From Oscillospiraceae bacterium (GTDB taxonomy: Bacteria; Bacillota; Clostridia; Oscillospirales; Ruminococcaceae), in assembly GCA_016281125.1 (NCBI GenBank), contig JAEEIA010000063.1, positions 49,896 through 113,895 of the forward strand: a stretch of 64,000 nucleotides of DNA, written 5' to 3'. The notes beneath the pieces were generated by a model, which was given only the letters and a program-made list of their open reading frames with translations, searched no databases and was not told where the DNA came from. A program made the translations under genes and the position numbers. Of this stretch, positions 9,269 to 19,260 are shown in pieces. Position 1 is the first letter of the stretch, and each line of letters begins with the position of its first letter.

Positions 9269-10471
9269 TTACTCAATCACGCCGTCAATCAGCAGATGAA
9301 TCCGGTTCTGGATATTGACGTCGGGCAGACCGGAATCAAAATCCAGGCTGATGATTTTTGCGCCGTATTTTCTGCACAGATTCGCATACTGCCCTCTGCC
9401 GTATATATGGCTCGGGATGCAGCGGAATGCCTGGATGCCGAGAATTCTGCGGATTCCGCTCCGGAGGCAGCCGCAGATATCCATGCTGATCAGCCAGCCG
9501 TCGCCGACACTGTCCAGCTCCGTTTTCTCCTTCCCGAACTGCTTTTTCAGCGCGGCGTAGTCCGGAAATGCGAACAGCCCCGCCCGTTTCAGCGATTTCA
9601 GCATGATCTTCTGGAAGGTGAGGATCATGGTATAGATCGCATTGTATCCGAGCCGTTCCGCGCCGTGCGCTTCTTTTTTATGACTGTCGATATAGTAAAG
9701 GAAATAGGAGGACAGTCCGTTCATAAAGGTTTCGCAGTTCTCCTGTTCCAGATACTTTACAATATCCCTGTTGCCGAAATGACAGTATCTGGTGAAAAGC
9801 TCTCCGACAATGCCGATCCGCTGCTTTTTCTCACCCGTCTGTTCGATTGCGGAAAAATCCGCAATGATTCGCCGGAACTGCCGTTTCAGCAGCAGCGGAT
9901 TCAGGTGCTGTCCTGTTCTGAAATCGGCGGAAAGCGTTTCGATCCACTTTCGCATACATCTGTCCGCTGCACCCTTCTCTTTTTCATACGGGCGGATCTG
10001 CTGGGAAAGATACAGCAGAAGATCGCCGTACTGCATGGAGAAAAATGCGCGCATAAACATGAAATACTGCATCCGGATCTTGTTGTCCTCGCCCTGCTTC
10101 ACGCTGAATGTGATGACCTTCACATCCGGGATTTTTGCTTTTTCCAGCGCTTTTTTGAGAATCTCCGTATAATTGGAGCCGAGGCAGCGGTCGCCGAATG
10201 TCGGCATCAGCAGCAGCGTGTTTTTCAGATCATACTGTCCGCTTTGCAGCGCAGCGATGATCTGACCGATGTTGATGATGCAGGGATAGCACATATCATT
10301 GTTGACGTACTGTAAGCCGGTTCCGACGATGTTATCCGCGTTTTCAAGGATGACAGGGTAGTATTCCTCAGAGCAGAACGCGTATTTCAGAAGCGGAAAA
10401 TGGTGATCGAACATGGCTGGGATGAGGAGTGTTTTTTGTCCGGGAACCTGCTGTTCACTGATCTGATACAT
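9269..10471 (-). CDS. Stand-alone 2-hydroxyacyl-CoA dehydratase/activase-related protein (DUF2229/HgdB-like)
   Basis: Motifs VNNDMCYPCIINIGQIIAAL and LLLMPTFGDRCLGSNYTEILKKAL resemble acyl-CoA dehydratase activase-related proteins; no ATPase activase domain in the ORF. Confidence 0.6.
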   Translation of the reverse strand: MYQISEQQVPGQKTLLIPAMFDHHFPLLKYAFCSEEYYPVILENADNIVGTGLQYVNNDMCYPCIINIGQIIAALQSGQYDLKNTLLLMPTFGDRCLGSNYTEILKKALEKAKIPDVKVITFSVKQGEDNKIRMQYFMFMRAFFSMQYGDLLLYLSQQIRPYEKEKGAADRCMRKWIETLSADFRTGQHLNPLLLKRQFRRIIADFSAIEQTGEKKQRIGIVGELFTRYCHFGNRDIVKYLEQENCETFMNGLSSYFLYYIDSHKKEAHGAERLGYNAIYTMILTFQKIMLKSLKRAGLFAFPDYAALKKQFGKEKTELDSVGDGWLISMDICGCLRSGIRRILGIQAFRCIPSHIYGRGQYANLCRKYGAKIISLDFDSGLPDVNIQNRIHLLIDGVIE

Positions 10472-10514
10472 AAGGATATCTCCTAAGCAGCGATTGCGGA
10501 TATGTCCGGATATG

Positions 10515-10546
10515 AAAAAAGCACCCTAAGAAACTGTTAGGGTGCT
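10515..10546 (-). terminator. Intrinsic terminator downstream of tRNA genes
   Basis: On the minus strand GCACCCTAA-CAGTTTC-TTAGGGTGC-TTTTTT. Confidence 0.85.
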
Positions 10547-10551
10547 TGGTA

Positions 10552-10637
10552 TGGTGGGAGAGGGTGGATTCGAACCACCGAAGTTAAAGAACAACAGATT
10601 TACAGTCTGCCCCCTTTGGCCACTCGGGAACTCTCCC
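10552..10637 (-). tRNA. tRNA-Tyr (GTA), CCA encoded
   Basis: Minus strand GGGAGAGTTCCCGAGTGGCCAAAGGGGGCAGACTGTAAATCTG...GGTGGTTCGAATCCACCCTCTCCCACCA; long variable arm, anticodon GTA. Confidence 0.95.
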
Positions 10638-10645
10638 ATATGAAA

Positions 10646-10718
10646 AGCTGGTGGACGGACTTGAACCCCCGACCTGCTGATTACAAATCAGCTGCTCTAC
10701 CAACTGAGCTACACCAGC
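10646..10718 (-). tRNA. tRNA-Thr (TGT)
   Basis: Minus strand GCTGGTGTAGCTCAGTTGGTAGAGCAGCTGATTTGTAATCAGCAGGTCGGGGGTTCAAGTCCGTCCACCAGCT; anticodon TGT. Confidence 0.95.
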
Positions 10719-10870
10719 ATGTGCAGTCGTTCGCGTCCCTCGCGGTCAGCTTGTTTATTATAGCACAGCGGTGCATGAAAGTCAAGCGTTTTTTGCAAAA
10801 TATCCAAAAACTGTCAAAATAGACAAATATTCACAAGGTTTTTCAGAACATTCGCAAAATCGGTGCATGA

Positions 10871-11695
10871 TCAAAAAGGTCGTATCTGCGCGGCATCTGC
10901 TGTAAAAGAAGCTGCGGGCTCAGCAGCGTGAAGCTCCAGTCCGGAGAACGCGCTGCTCCGCTGCGGCAGCTGATGCCGCCATGCACGTTCACACCGCAGC
11001 TGCTCAGCCGCGAGCAGTGCAGGCAGCGCGGCCATCGCCGTGAACGGCAGCAGAAGAAACGGCAGCGTACAGATCCGCATCCGCAGGATGCCGGCAGACT
11101 GTCCGCGGCTCAGCCGGAATGCCGCCCGCAGGATCCGCGCCGCAGATTCATGCGGCAGCTTGAGCAGACAGTACGGGAGCGCTGCCGAAACCGCAGTGAT
11201 CCGCAGCGGGAGCAGCGCCGCAGCCGCGGCCAGAAATCCGAGATGCAGCACGGTCAGAAGCGTGAGCAGGCCCTCGCCGTGCAGCGGCATTGTCAGCCAG
11301 ATGCTCTTGGCGGCTGCATAGAGCAGGCACATCGGCAGCACGGAACCGATCAGCAGTCCCGCTGTCATCAGCCGCAGCAGGAGCGCCTTGCCCCACAGCC
11401 ACAGACTGCTGCTGCAAGCCAGAAATCCGAGGTCGTTCTCATTGAGCGTTCCGCAAAGCCTGCCGATCTGCCAGTCCGTCTGGAACCGCAGGGGCGTCAG
11501 CGCGGCGGCGGCGGTCAGCAGCGCGCCGGTCAGATACCACGGACGCAGTGCAGGGATTTCCCGTACGGCCTGCGAAGTCAGCTGCCCAGCAATCAGGCAG
11601 AGCGCCGCGGTCAGATACCGTCCCGCGCCGAGTACGGCTGCACTGCGGCGGTACGGCCGGAGCCGGCGGCAGGCCTCATGCCGCAGCCGCTTCAT
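10871..11695 (-). CDS. Hypothetical multi-pass membrane protein
   Basis: Several hydrophobic segments; start overlaps the upstream gene's stop (ATGA), suggesting coupling with 11692..12072. Confidence 0.65.
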   Translation of the reverse strand: MKRLRHEACRRLRPYRRSAAVLGAGRYLTAALCLIAGQLTSQAVREIPALRPWYLTGALLTAAAALTPLRFQTDWQIGRLCGTLNENDLGFLACSSSLWLWGKALLLRLMTAGLLIGSVLPMCLLYAAAKSIWLTMPLHGEGLLTLLTVLHLGFLAAAAALLPLRITAVSAALPYCLLKLPHESAARILRAAFRLSRGQSAGILRMRICTLPFLLLPFTAMAALPALLAAEQLRCERAWRHQLPQRSSAFSGLELHAAEPAASFTADAAQIRPF

Positions 11696-12072
11696 GAGAT
11701 ATAATCCTCCAGTACCTGCCGGAGCTCCTGCGCATTGTTCACGCGCATCCCGTATTCCAGCAGTATGCGGTCATAGTCCGGCAGCCAGCCCGCGGGCAGC
11801 TCGTATTCCGCCTCCGGTGTCCGGCTTCCCTCCCTGAAAATACGCAGCAGGCTCCCGTCCAGCTTGATCAGGTACGCCGTATTCTCAGCGTCCTTTGCAG
11901 CGGCCTCTGCCGCCTCCCGCAGGGTGCCGGGATCTGCCGCCGCGTGCATCTGCTGCGCCGGGGCTTCTATCGGCGTCATCAGCTCCGGCAGACTGCGCAG
12001 CCCTGCGAATATTGCTGTTGCGATCGCAACGATCGCTGCCGTTCCCGCCCAGATTGCTCTGTATCCGGTCAT
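11692..12072 (-). CDS. Small single-TM protein with BofC C-terminal-like domain
   Basis: MTGYRAIWAGTAAIVAIATAIFAGL TM; LIKLDGSLLRIFREG...LPAGWLPDYDRILLEYGMRVNNAQELRQVLEDYIS resembles the BofC-C fold pattern. Confidence 0.5.
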   Translation of the reverse strand: MTGYRAIWAGTAAIVAIATAIFAGLRSLPELMTPIEAPAQQMHAAADPGTLREAAEAAAKDAENTAYLIKLDGSLLRIFREGSRTPEAEYELPAGWLPDYDRILLEYGMRVNNAQELRQVLEDYIS

Positions 12073-12323
12073 ATCGTTCGCCGTCCTTTCGTGATTTCTT
12101 ACGGATCTATCGTCATTATGCTGTATTTTTTCCGGATTTATTCGGAAAGCAATAAAAAAATATGAAAAAATTATGAAAGTGCTTAACATGCGGCGCTTTT
12201 TGTGCTATAATATAGCATGTACGATTATTGGTTTTCGCGCATCGTGCCGGAACGCTCCGGCGGGCGGTGCGGGATGTATCGGCGGCAGCACCGAAGCTGC
12301 CGTATCCGAAAGGAGATTTGTTC

Positions 12324-14753
12324 ATGAGTGAAGCAAACCGTCGTCCTTCTTCCAGGCGGAAGGGCAGCTCCGGCAAGAGCCATAAGAAGAAGGCTTACCG
12401 CAAGCCGCTGATTCTGCGGTTCCTGAGCGGCACGGGGACGGTCATCCTGACCACGTTCCTGTCGTTCTTCCTGCTGTTCGCGGTCACCGGTACCATCTGT
12501 GCGATTGCCGCGGCGATCTACATTACGAATTACATGGACGATACGCAGAAGGTCAGTATCGGCGAGCTGGCGACCAGCTATCAGACGAATGTCTATGAAT
12601 GGGACAAGAGTCTGGATGACTGGGTTGTGACGTACAGCGTGCAGGCCGAGCTCCAGCGCATTCCGATTACGCTGGACAAGGTGCCGCAGTATACGCGCGA
12701 CGCATTTGTCTGTGCCGAGGATGAGCGTTTCTATTCGCATGAGGGCGTGGACTTCAAGCGTACCGCTGCATCCTTTGCAAATATGGTGCTGCACTTCTGG
12801 AATTCCGAGCAGGGCGGTTCCACGATCACGCAGCAGCTGGTCAAGAACATCACACAGGATAACGACAAGAGCCCGCAGCGTAAGATCCGTGAGATCAAGC
12901 GTGCGATGCGTCTGGAAAAGGACTATTCCAAGGACGAGATCCTGGAGGCTTACCTGAACTACATCGGCTTCGGCGGTGCAGCGAACGGCATCGAAATGGC
13001 CGCACGAAAGTATTTCGGCAAGCACACCGAGGAGCTGACCATCGCGGAATCCGCATGTCTGGCTGCGATCCCGCAGAGCCCGGAGCAGAACAACCCGTTT
13101 GCGGGCAAAAACACCACGGAAAGGAATCCCGTGACTGATACCTACTATTATACGGATACGTTCATCAACACCGGACGTGATGCCAACCGTACCCGTATGG
13201 AGTATATCTTAGGGCAGATGTACAGCAACGGTGCGATTACCTTTGACGAGTATCAGGAAGCACTGAACGAGCATCTGGTCTTTACCGATACCGATGAATT
13301 CAAGCTGGCACATCCGGAAAAGCTCCGCGATGACGGTTCTGTTTCCCTGATGGACGGCGAGGAGCAGAAGAGCACGACGTGGGTCATCGACGAGGTGCTG
13401 AACGAGTTTGCGCAGATCCTCATGGACGAGCGCGGCATTTCCAAGGACCGTGCAATGCAGCGCATCAACAACGGCGGTTATCAGATCTACACGACGGTTG
13501 ACCGCGAAATGCAGGCTTATATCGAAGATAAGTATTCCGATCTGGACAACCTGCTTGCAGGTATGACGAACAAGAAGGCGACGACCTTCTACCGCGACCT
13601 GGACGGCGACGGCGAGTATACTGATGAGGAGAATCTGACGCTTCAGTCCGGCTTCACCGCAATCGACTACCGCGGCAGAGTGCTCTGTACGGTCGGCGGC
13701 GTCGGTCAGAAGGTCGGCTCCCTCGGCACCAGCTTTGCCTCCACCGAGCCGCAGCAGCCGGGTTCCGCAATCAAGCCGGTCACGGCATACGGCTTTGCGC
13801 TGGACAAGGACTATATCACCTGGGGTACGCATGTGCTCGACTATCCGCCGATTGAAATGGACGATCCCAAGCATCCGGGACAGAAGAAGCTCTGGCCGAC
13901 CAACTATGCGGATACCAACGATACGACGGTTTACACAAACCAGAAAATCGACATCTACTATGCACTCCAGGTTTCCAAGAACACCATTCCGGCGCTGATC
14001 TGCAAGCGCTACGGCGTGGAAAACGTGTTCAACTTTGCAACGCAGACGCTTGGCCTCCAGCTCCGTCCGCGCGACAAGGACTACGCACCGCTCTCCGTGG
14101 GCGCTCTGGATCACGGCGTTACGGTCAAGAACCTGGCCAATGCCTACATGGTTTACGGCAGCGGCGGCATGTATTCCCCGGCGCATATCATCGAAAAGAT
14201 CACGACGACCGACGGTCAGGAAATGGATCTGCCGGGCAGCGTCTACAACCGCGTCATTTCCGAGGAAACCGCGTTTGTCATGAACAAGATGCTCCAGAAC
14301 GTCGTGCAGAACGGTACCGGTACCTCCGGTCAGATCATCAAGAACGGCAAGTTCCTCCCGATCGCCGGCAAGACGGGCACCACCTCCGACTGGTATGACC
14401 TGACCTTCGTCGGTCTGAACCCGCATTTCGTCAGCGCAATCTGGATCGGCTATTCCAAGAACAAGACGATTCAGAACCACTTTGCAATCAAGTCGCCGCT
14501 GCTCTGGAAGAACGTCATCGGCGAATGGATCCAGCAGCATTACGACGACGAGGACTTTGAAAAGGACTTCCCGACGCCGCCGGAAGGCACCGTGAAAACC
14601 GGACAGGTCTGCGCACAGACCGGTAAGATGGCAGGCGCTGCGTGCCCGAAGGAGCAGCTGATGGGCTACTGGAAGGCATCGAATGCTCCGTACTGCGACA
14701 ACCGTGAAATGGGACTCGGCTACAACGTCTACGAAGAATATGCAGACGAGTAA
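12324..14753 (+). CDS. Class A penicillin-binding protein (transglycosylase/transpeptidase, PBP1A-like)
   Basis: GT51 motifs EDERFYSHEGVDFKRTAASF and GGSTITQQLVKN; transpeptidase motifs GSAIKP, SKN, KTGTT; AGGAG RBS. Confidence 0.95.
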   Translation: MSEANRRPSSRRKGSSGKSHKKKAYRKPLILRFLSGTGTVILTTFLSFFLLFAVTGTICAIAAAIYITNYMDDTQKVSIGELATSYQTNVYEWDKSLDDWVVTYSVQAELQRIPITLDKVPQYTRDAFVCAEDERFYSHEGVDFKRTAASFANMVLHFWNSEQGGSTITQQLVKNITQDNDKSPQRKIREIKRAMRLEKDYSKDEILEAYLNYIGFGGAANGIEMAARKYFGKHTEELTIAESACLAAIPQSPEQNNPFAGKNTTERNPVTDTYYYTDTFINTGRDANRTRMEYILGQMYSNGAITFDEYQEALNEHLVFTDTDEFKLAHPEKLRDDGSVSLMDGEEQKSTTWVIDEVLNEFAQILMDERGISKDRAMQRINNGGYQIYTTVDREMQAYIEDKYSDLDNLLAGMTNKKATTFYRDLDGDGEYTDEENLTLQSGFTAIDYRGRVLCTVGGVGQKVGSLGTSFASTEPQQPGSAIKPVTAYGFALDKDYITWGTHVLDYPPIEMDDPKHPGQKKLWPTNYADTNDTTVYTNQKIDIYYALQVSKNTIPALICKRYGVENVFNFATQTLGLQLRPRDKDYAPLSVGALDHGVTVKNLANAYMVYGSGGMYSPAHIIEKITTTDGQEMDLPGSVYNRVISEETAFVMNKMLQNVVQNGTGTSGQIIKNGKFLPIAGKTGTTSDWYDLTFVGLNPHFVSAIWIGYSKNKTIQNHFAIKSPLLWKNVIGEWIQQHYDDEDFEKDFPTPPEGTVKTGQVCAQTGKMAGAACPKEQLMGYWKASNAPYCDNREMGLGYNVYEEYADE

Positions 14754-16353
14754 ACCGGCACCGAACAGAACGAGCCGGATTTTATCCCGAAAATGGTATC
14801 TGTATCTCACCGAGTTCTTCTCCGGCATGGCTGTCATGGCGGCAGAGCTCGGTGCGAGCAGATTACTGGCACCGTATTTCAGCTCCTCGCAGATTGTGTG
14901 GACTATTATAATAGGTACGATCATGATTGCGATGGCGCTGGGCAATCTGTACGGCGGCCGTTCGGCGGACAGGCACCCCGATCCGGACAGACTGTACGGA
15001 CGGCTGCTGGTTGCGGCCGTCTGGATCGCGGCGATTCCGTTCCTCGGAAAAATGGTGATCGTCGGCGTTTCGGCGCTGCTGGTTGTGACAGTCAGCACGA
15101 ATTTCCTGATTTGGGCGGCATTTCTCTCCTGCATGATCGTGTTTGTCTATCCGCTGTTTCTGCTCGGAACCGTGACGCCCTCGCTGGTGAAATACACGGT
15201 GAGCAGCCTGGATGACAGCGGCAGAACCGTCGGCGCGCTGGGCGCCGCGAATACGGTCGGCAGCATTATCGGTACGTTCATTCCGACCTTTGTTTCGATT
15301 CCGGCCGTCGGCACGGCAGCGACCTTTGTTATCTTTTCCGGTATTCTTCTGCTGCTCGGCGCTGTGTATTTTCTCGCAGAGCGGCGCGGCACGGTGAAGG
15401 TGATTGTTTCGGTGCTGCTGTTTGCGGGCGTATCCGCGGCGGCGCTGTCGCTGGGATTTGCGTTCTGGGAGAAGAACCTGACGCTGGAGGACGAATCCGT
15501 TTACAATTATTTGCAGGTGAAAGAGGATGACCGTCGTGTCATCCTCTCGACAAATGTGCTGTTCGGCGTGCAGTCCGTTTATGTGAAGGACGGCTCGCTG
15601 ACAGGACTGTATTATGACTACGCGCTTGCGGCGCCGATGATGACGCCGGAACCCGCGCAGGATCTGCTGATCCTCGGCATGGGCACCGGCACCTATGCGA
15701 CGCAGTGCGGAAAGTATTTCCCGCAGATGCACGCAGAGGGTGTCGAGATTGACGGGAAGATCACAGACCTTGCGCGGGATTATTTTTCGCTGGATCCCGC
15801 GGTTCCGGTCACGACCTACGACGGGCGGGCGTATCTGGCGGGCACCGACCGGCAATATGACGTGATCATGGTCGATGCATATCAGGACATCACGATCCCG
15901 TTTCAGATGTCCACGCGGGAGTTTTTTACGATGGTGCGGTCACATCTGAAGCCGCACGGCGTCATGATTGTCAATATGAACATGACCTCGGATGCGGCAG
16001 ACGGCATCAACGCCTGCTTGCAGGATACGATCTGCGCCGTGTTTGACCATGTGTATACCGCGGATGTGCGCAGCAACTCCAACCGGGAGCTGTTTGCCTC
16101 GCAGGACGCGGAAATGACGGAGCGCCTTGCCGCAAATATTGCGGAATGCGAAAACGGCGCGCTCCGGGATATGCTGGCGCAGGTGCAGGAGCGGCTTGTC
16201 CGCTGTGAGGGCGGCGGCCGGATTCTGACGGATGACAGGGCGCCGGTCGAGCTGCTCGGCATGAAAACAATCGACAGCATGATCAGTGAGGAGCTTTCGT
16301 ATTACCGGGAGCGCTTTGAAAAAGACGGCATCGCCGGGATCATCGGCGGCTGA
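14740..16353 (+). CDS. Fused membrane / spermidine synthase-like protein
   Basis: N-terminal TM domain, then LLILGMGTGTYATQCGKYFPQMHAEGVEIDGKI...YDVIMVDAYQ as in SpeE-like proteins; overlaps end of the PBP gene. Confidence 0.85.
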   Translation: MQTSKPAPNRTSRILSRKWYLYLTEFFSGMAVMAAELGASRLLAPYFSSSQIVWTIIIGTIMIAMALGNLYGGRSADRHPDPDRLYGRLLVAAVWIAAIPFLGKMVIVGVSALLVVTVSTNFLIWAAFLSCMIVFVYPLFLLGTVTPSLVKYTVSSLDDSGRTVGALGAANTVGSIIGTFIPTFVSIPAVGTAATFVIFSGILLLLGAVYFLAERRGTVKVIVSVLLFAGVSAAALSLGFAFWEKNLTLEDESVYNYLQVKEDDRRVILSTNVLFGVQSVYVKDGSLTGLYYDYALAAPMMTPEPAQDLLILGMGTGTYATQCGKYFPQMHAEGVEIDGKITDLARDYFSLDPAVPVTTYDGRAYLAGTDRQYDVIMVDAYQDITIPFQMSTREFFTMVRSHLKPHGVMIVNMNMTSDAADGINACLQDTICAVFDHVYTADVRSNSNRELFASQDAEMTERLAANIAECENGALRDMLAQVQERLVRCEGGGRILTDDRAPVELLGMKTIDSMISEELSYYRERFEKDGIAGIIGG

Positions 16354-16369
16354 TGATAAGGATGAAAAC

Positions 16370-17494
16370 ATGTTTCGTATTTGCTGCCCGTGTCATTTCG
16401 GGCTGGAAAGTGTATTGAAGTTTGAACTGGTGCGCCTGAGCGTGCCGGAGATTTCCGCTGCGGACGGCAGAGTGTCGTTCTCCGGCGGCTGGGACGAGGT
16501 CGCGGCGGCGAATGTCAGTCTGACCGCGGCGGAGCGCGTCCTGATTGAACTCGGCAGCTTCTCCGTGAAGCCGCAGCCCGGAAAAACAGCGTTTGATCCG
16601 CTGTTTGAGGGCGTGCTGGCGGCGCCGCTGGAGGAGTTCATCGGGCGGGACGATGCGTTCATCGTCAAGGGCAGCTCGCTGAATTCGGTGCTGTCGAGCG
16701 TCCCGACCTGTCAGAAGATTGTGAAAAAGGCGGCGGTCACCCGTCTGCAGCGCGCGTACAAAACGCAGACGCTCCCGGAAACCGGCGCGCCGCATACGCT
16801 GCAATTCCAGATCCGCAGCGACATGTGTACGCTGTATCTGGACACGACGGGCATTCCGCTGTATAAGCGCGGCTGGCGAAAACAGTCCGTGCTGGCGCCG
16901 ATCCGCGAAACGCTTGCGGCAGGCATTCTGGATCTTTCGCATGTGCGCAGCGATACGCAGCTCTGCGATCCGTTCTGCGGCAGCGGAACATTTCTGATTG
17001 AGGGTGCGCGCCGGGCAATGCATATTGCGCCGGGACTGCACCGGAAATATGTCTGCGAGCAGTGGGAGCAGGTGCCGGAAACGGCGTTCCGGAAGGCGCG
17101 CTCGGCGGCGACGGAAAAGATCGACCGGAAAGCGGAATTCCATGCATACGGCTTTGACTGTGATCCGGAGGCGGTCGCGCTGACACTCGAAAATGCAAAG
17201 CGCGCGGGCGTTGCCGACCGCATTACAGTAAAGCAGCAGGATATCCGCGATTTTCAGGCGGTTCCCGGACAGAACATCGTCTGCAATCCGCCCTACGGCG
17301 AGAGAATGCTCGATCAGAAGCAGGCACAGGAGATCTACCGCATCATGCGGCAGGTGATTCCGCAGGACAGCCCGTTCAGCGTCATCACCCCGGATGCGGA
17401 ATTTGAAAAATGCTTCGGCAGAAAAGCCCGCAAGCAGCGAAAGCTCTATAACGGCATGATGCAGTGCCGTCTTTATCAGTACTGGACGCCCTGA
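16370..17494 (+). CDS. THUMP-domain class I SAM-dependent RNA methyltransferase (RlmL/YpsC-like)
   Basis: MFRICCPCHFGLESVLKFEL; LCDPFCGSGTFLIEGA; IVCNPPYGERM (NPPY). Confidence 0.92.
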   Translation: MFRICCPCHFGLESVLKFELVRLSVPEISAADGRVSFSGGWDEVAAANVSLTAAERVLIELGSFSVKPQPGKTAFDPLFEGVLAAPLEEFIGRDDAFIVKGSSLNSVLSSVPTCQKIVKKAAVTRLQRAYKTQTLPETGAPHTLQFQIRSDMCTLYLDTTGIPLYKRGWRKQSVLAPIRETLAAGILDLSHVRSDTQLCDPFCGSGTFLIEGARRAMHIAPGLHRKYVCEQWEQVPETAFRKARSAATEKIDRKAEFHAYGFDCDPEAVALTLENAKRAGVADRITVKQQDIRDFQAVPGQNIVCNPPYGERMLDQKQAQEIYRIMRQVIPQDSPFSVITPDAEFEKCFGRKARKQRKLYNGMMQCRLYQYWTP

Positions 17495-17557
17495 CCGCAG
17501 AACCGTGCGCGGCGCCCGGTACAGAATCCGAACCCTTAACAGAAAGGAAGGACAAAT

Positions 17558-17911
17558 ATGGCCAGAAACAGATTTGCGCTTTGCTGCGCACTCCGACATA
17601 TCTTTTTCAACGACTACGGACTGGAAAAAACCTTCATCATGAGCGATTTGCTGGCGCTGACGGCATATTATTCCGATCAGAACACGCCGCCGGAAATCTT
17701 ATCCAATCAGAAAAAGCTGCATCTGTGGCTCACCAGAGCCGAGCTGATCAAAAAGCTCGGAAAAGAGGATGAGCCCGATACGCTGAATGCGCTGATGCAC
17801 GATCTGGAGCTGATCAATCTGAACGCGATGCTGCAATATGTCAAGGGCAGGGCGCTGGAATCCGGCGACCTCTCGCTCCAGCATATCAAGGGTGACAACG
17901 ATAAGTGGTAA
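17558..17911 (+). CDS. Conserved-looking small hypothetical protein
   Basis: 117-aa ORF with RBS between the methyltransferase gene and lysA, same strand. Confidence 0.6.
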   Translation: MARNRFALCCALRHIFFNDYGLEKTFIMSDLLALTAYYSDQNTPPEILSNQKKLHLWLTRAELIKKLGKEDEPDTLNALMHDLELINLNAMLQYVKGRALESGDLSLQHIKGDNDKW

Positions 17912-17921
17912 GGAAAGGAAG

Positions 17922-19223
17922 ATGAATATGCTGACACCGAACCTGACAGTCAATGCAGAGGGACATCTCTGTATCGGCGGCGCAGATACCGTGACGCTTG
18001 CAAAGACGCACGGCACGCCGCTTTATGTGATGGATGAAAATATGATCCGCGAAAACTGCCGCGGCTTTGAGCGCGTCATCTCTGAGGAGTACGGCGGCAG
18101 CGGCATGATCTGCTTTGCGAGCAAGGCGCTCTCCTGCAAGGAGCTGTACCGCATTGTCCACTCCGAGGGGCTCGGCGCGGACGTTGTATCCGGCGGCGAG
18201 CTGTACACCGCATTAAAGGCGGGAATGCCTGCGGAGAAGATCGTCATGCACGGCAACAGCAAGTCCAATTCGGAGCTGCAAATGGCCGTGTCGCACGGTG
18301 TCGGCAGAATCGTCTGCGACAATCTGCCGGAGCTGGAGCGCCTTGACAGGATCGCGGCGGCATCCGGAAAGACCGTGCGCATCATGCTGCGCATCAAGCC
18401 GGGCATCGACGCACACACGCATGATTTCGTCAAGACCGGACAGATCGACAGCAAGTTCGGCTTCGCGCTGGAAACCGGCGAGGCGATGGCTGCGGTCAGA
18501 GCCGCAAGTCTGTATCCGAATCTGCTGCTGACCGGTCTGCACTGCCATATCGGCTCGCAGATTCTGGACACGGATCCGTTTGCAGAGGCTGCGCGCGTGA
18601 TGCTCGGCTTTATGAATCAGATCCGCACGGAGCTCGGCATTACGCTGAAGGAGCTGAACCTCGGCGGCGGCCCCGGCATCCGCTATACGGAGGAGGACGA
18701 TCCGAAACCGTTCAGTGAAATTGTCCGCGCGATTCTGAAAGCAGTCAAGGACACCTGCGCGGAAACCGAATATCCGGAGCCGTTCGTGCTCTTTGAGCCG
18801 GGACGCTCGATTGTCGGCGGTGCCGGCCTGACGCTGTACACGGTCATGGCAAAGAAGACCATCCCGGATATCCGCACCTATGTGCTGATTGACGGCGGCA
18901 TGTGCGATAATCCGCGCTATGCGCTGTATCATTCGCGCTATGAGGCGCTGATTGCGAACAAGGCGGATCAGGAACGCAGCGAGCAGGTCACAATCGGCGG
19001 CAAGTGCTGCGAATCCGGCGACCTCATCGGTGAGGATATGCCGCTCCAGCCTGCCGCGGAGGGCGACATCCTCGCGGTGCTGGCGACCGGCGCATATAAC
19101 TATTCCATGGCATCGAACTATAACCGCAATCCGCGCGCAGAGCTCGTCATGGTGCGGGACGGCGCGGCGCGTACCGTTGTGAAGCGCGAAACCTACGAGG
19201 ACATTGTGCGCAACGACATCTGA
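17922..19223 (+). CDS. lysA: Diaminopimelate decarboxylase
   Basis: PLYVMDENMIRENCR, CFASKALSCKELYRI (PLP Lys), HCHIGSQI, LNLGGGPGIRY, EPGRSIVG, CESGD. Confidence 0.96.
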   Translation: MNMLTPNLTVNAEGHLCIGGADTVTLAKTHGTPLYVMDENMIRENCRGFERVISEEYGGSGMICFASKALSCKELYRIVHSEGLGADVVSGGELYTALKAGMPAEKIVMHGNSKSNSELQMAVSHGVGRIVCDNLPELERLDRIAAASGKTVRIMLRIKPGIDAHTHDFVKTGQIDSKFGFALETGEAMAAVRAASLYPNLLLTGLHCHIGSQILDTDPFAEAARVMLGFMNQIRTELGITLKELNLGGGPGIRYTEEDDPKPFSEIVRAILKAVKDTCAETEYPEPFVLFEPGRSIVGGAGLTLYTVMAKKTIPDIRTYVLIDGGMCDNPRYALYHSRYEALIANKADQERSEQVTIGGKCCESGDLIGEDMPLQPAAEGDILAVLATGAYNYSMASNYNRNPRAELVMVRDGAARTVVKRETYEDIVRNDI

Positions 19224-19260
19224 CAGCATCGGAACCCCTGACAGCACGGAGGGATGCAGC

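Noticed and set aside
13209-15134. 641-aa minus-strand ORF
   Set aside because: Antisense to the class A PBP and spermidine-synthase-like genes; no domain or RBS.
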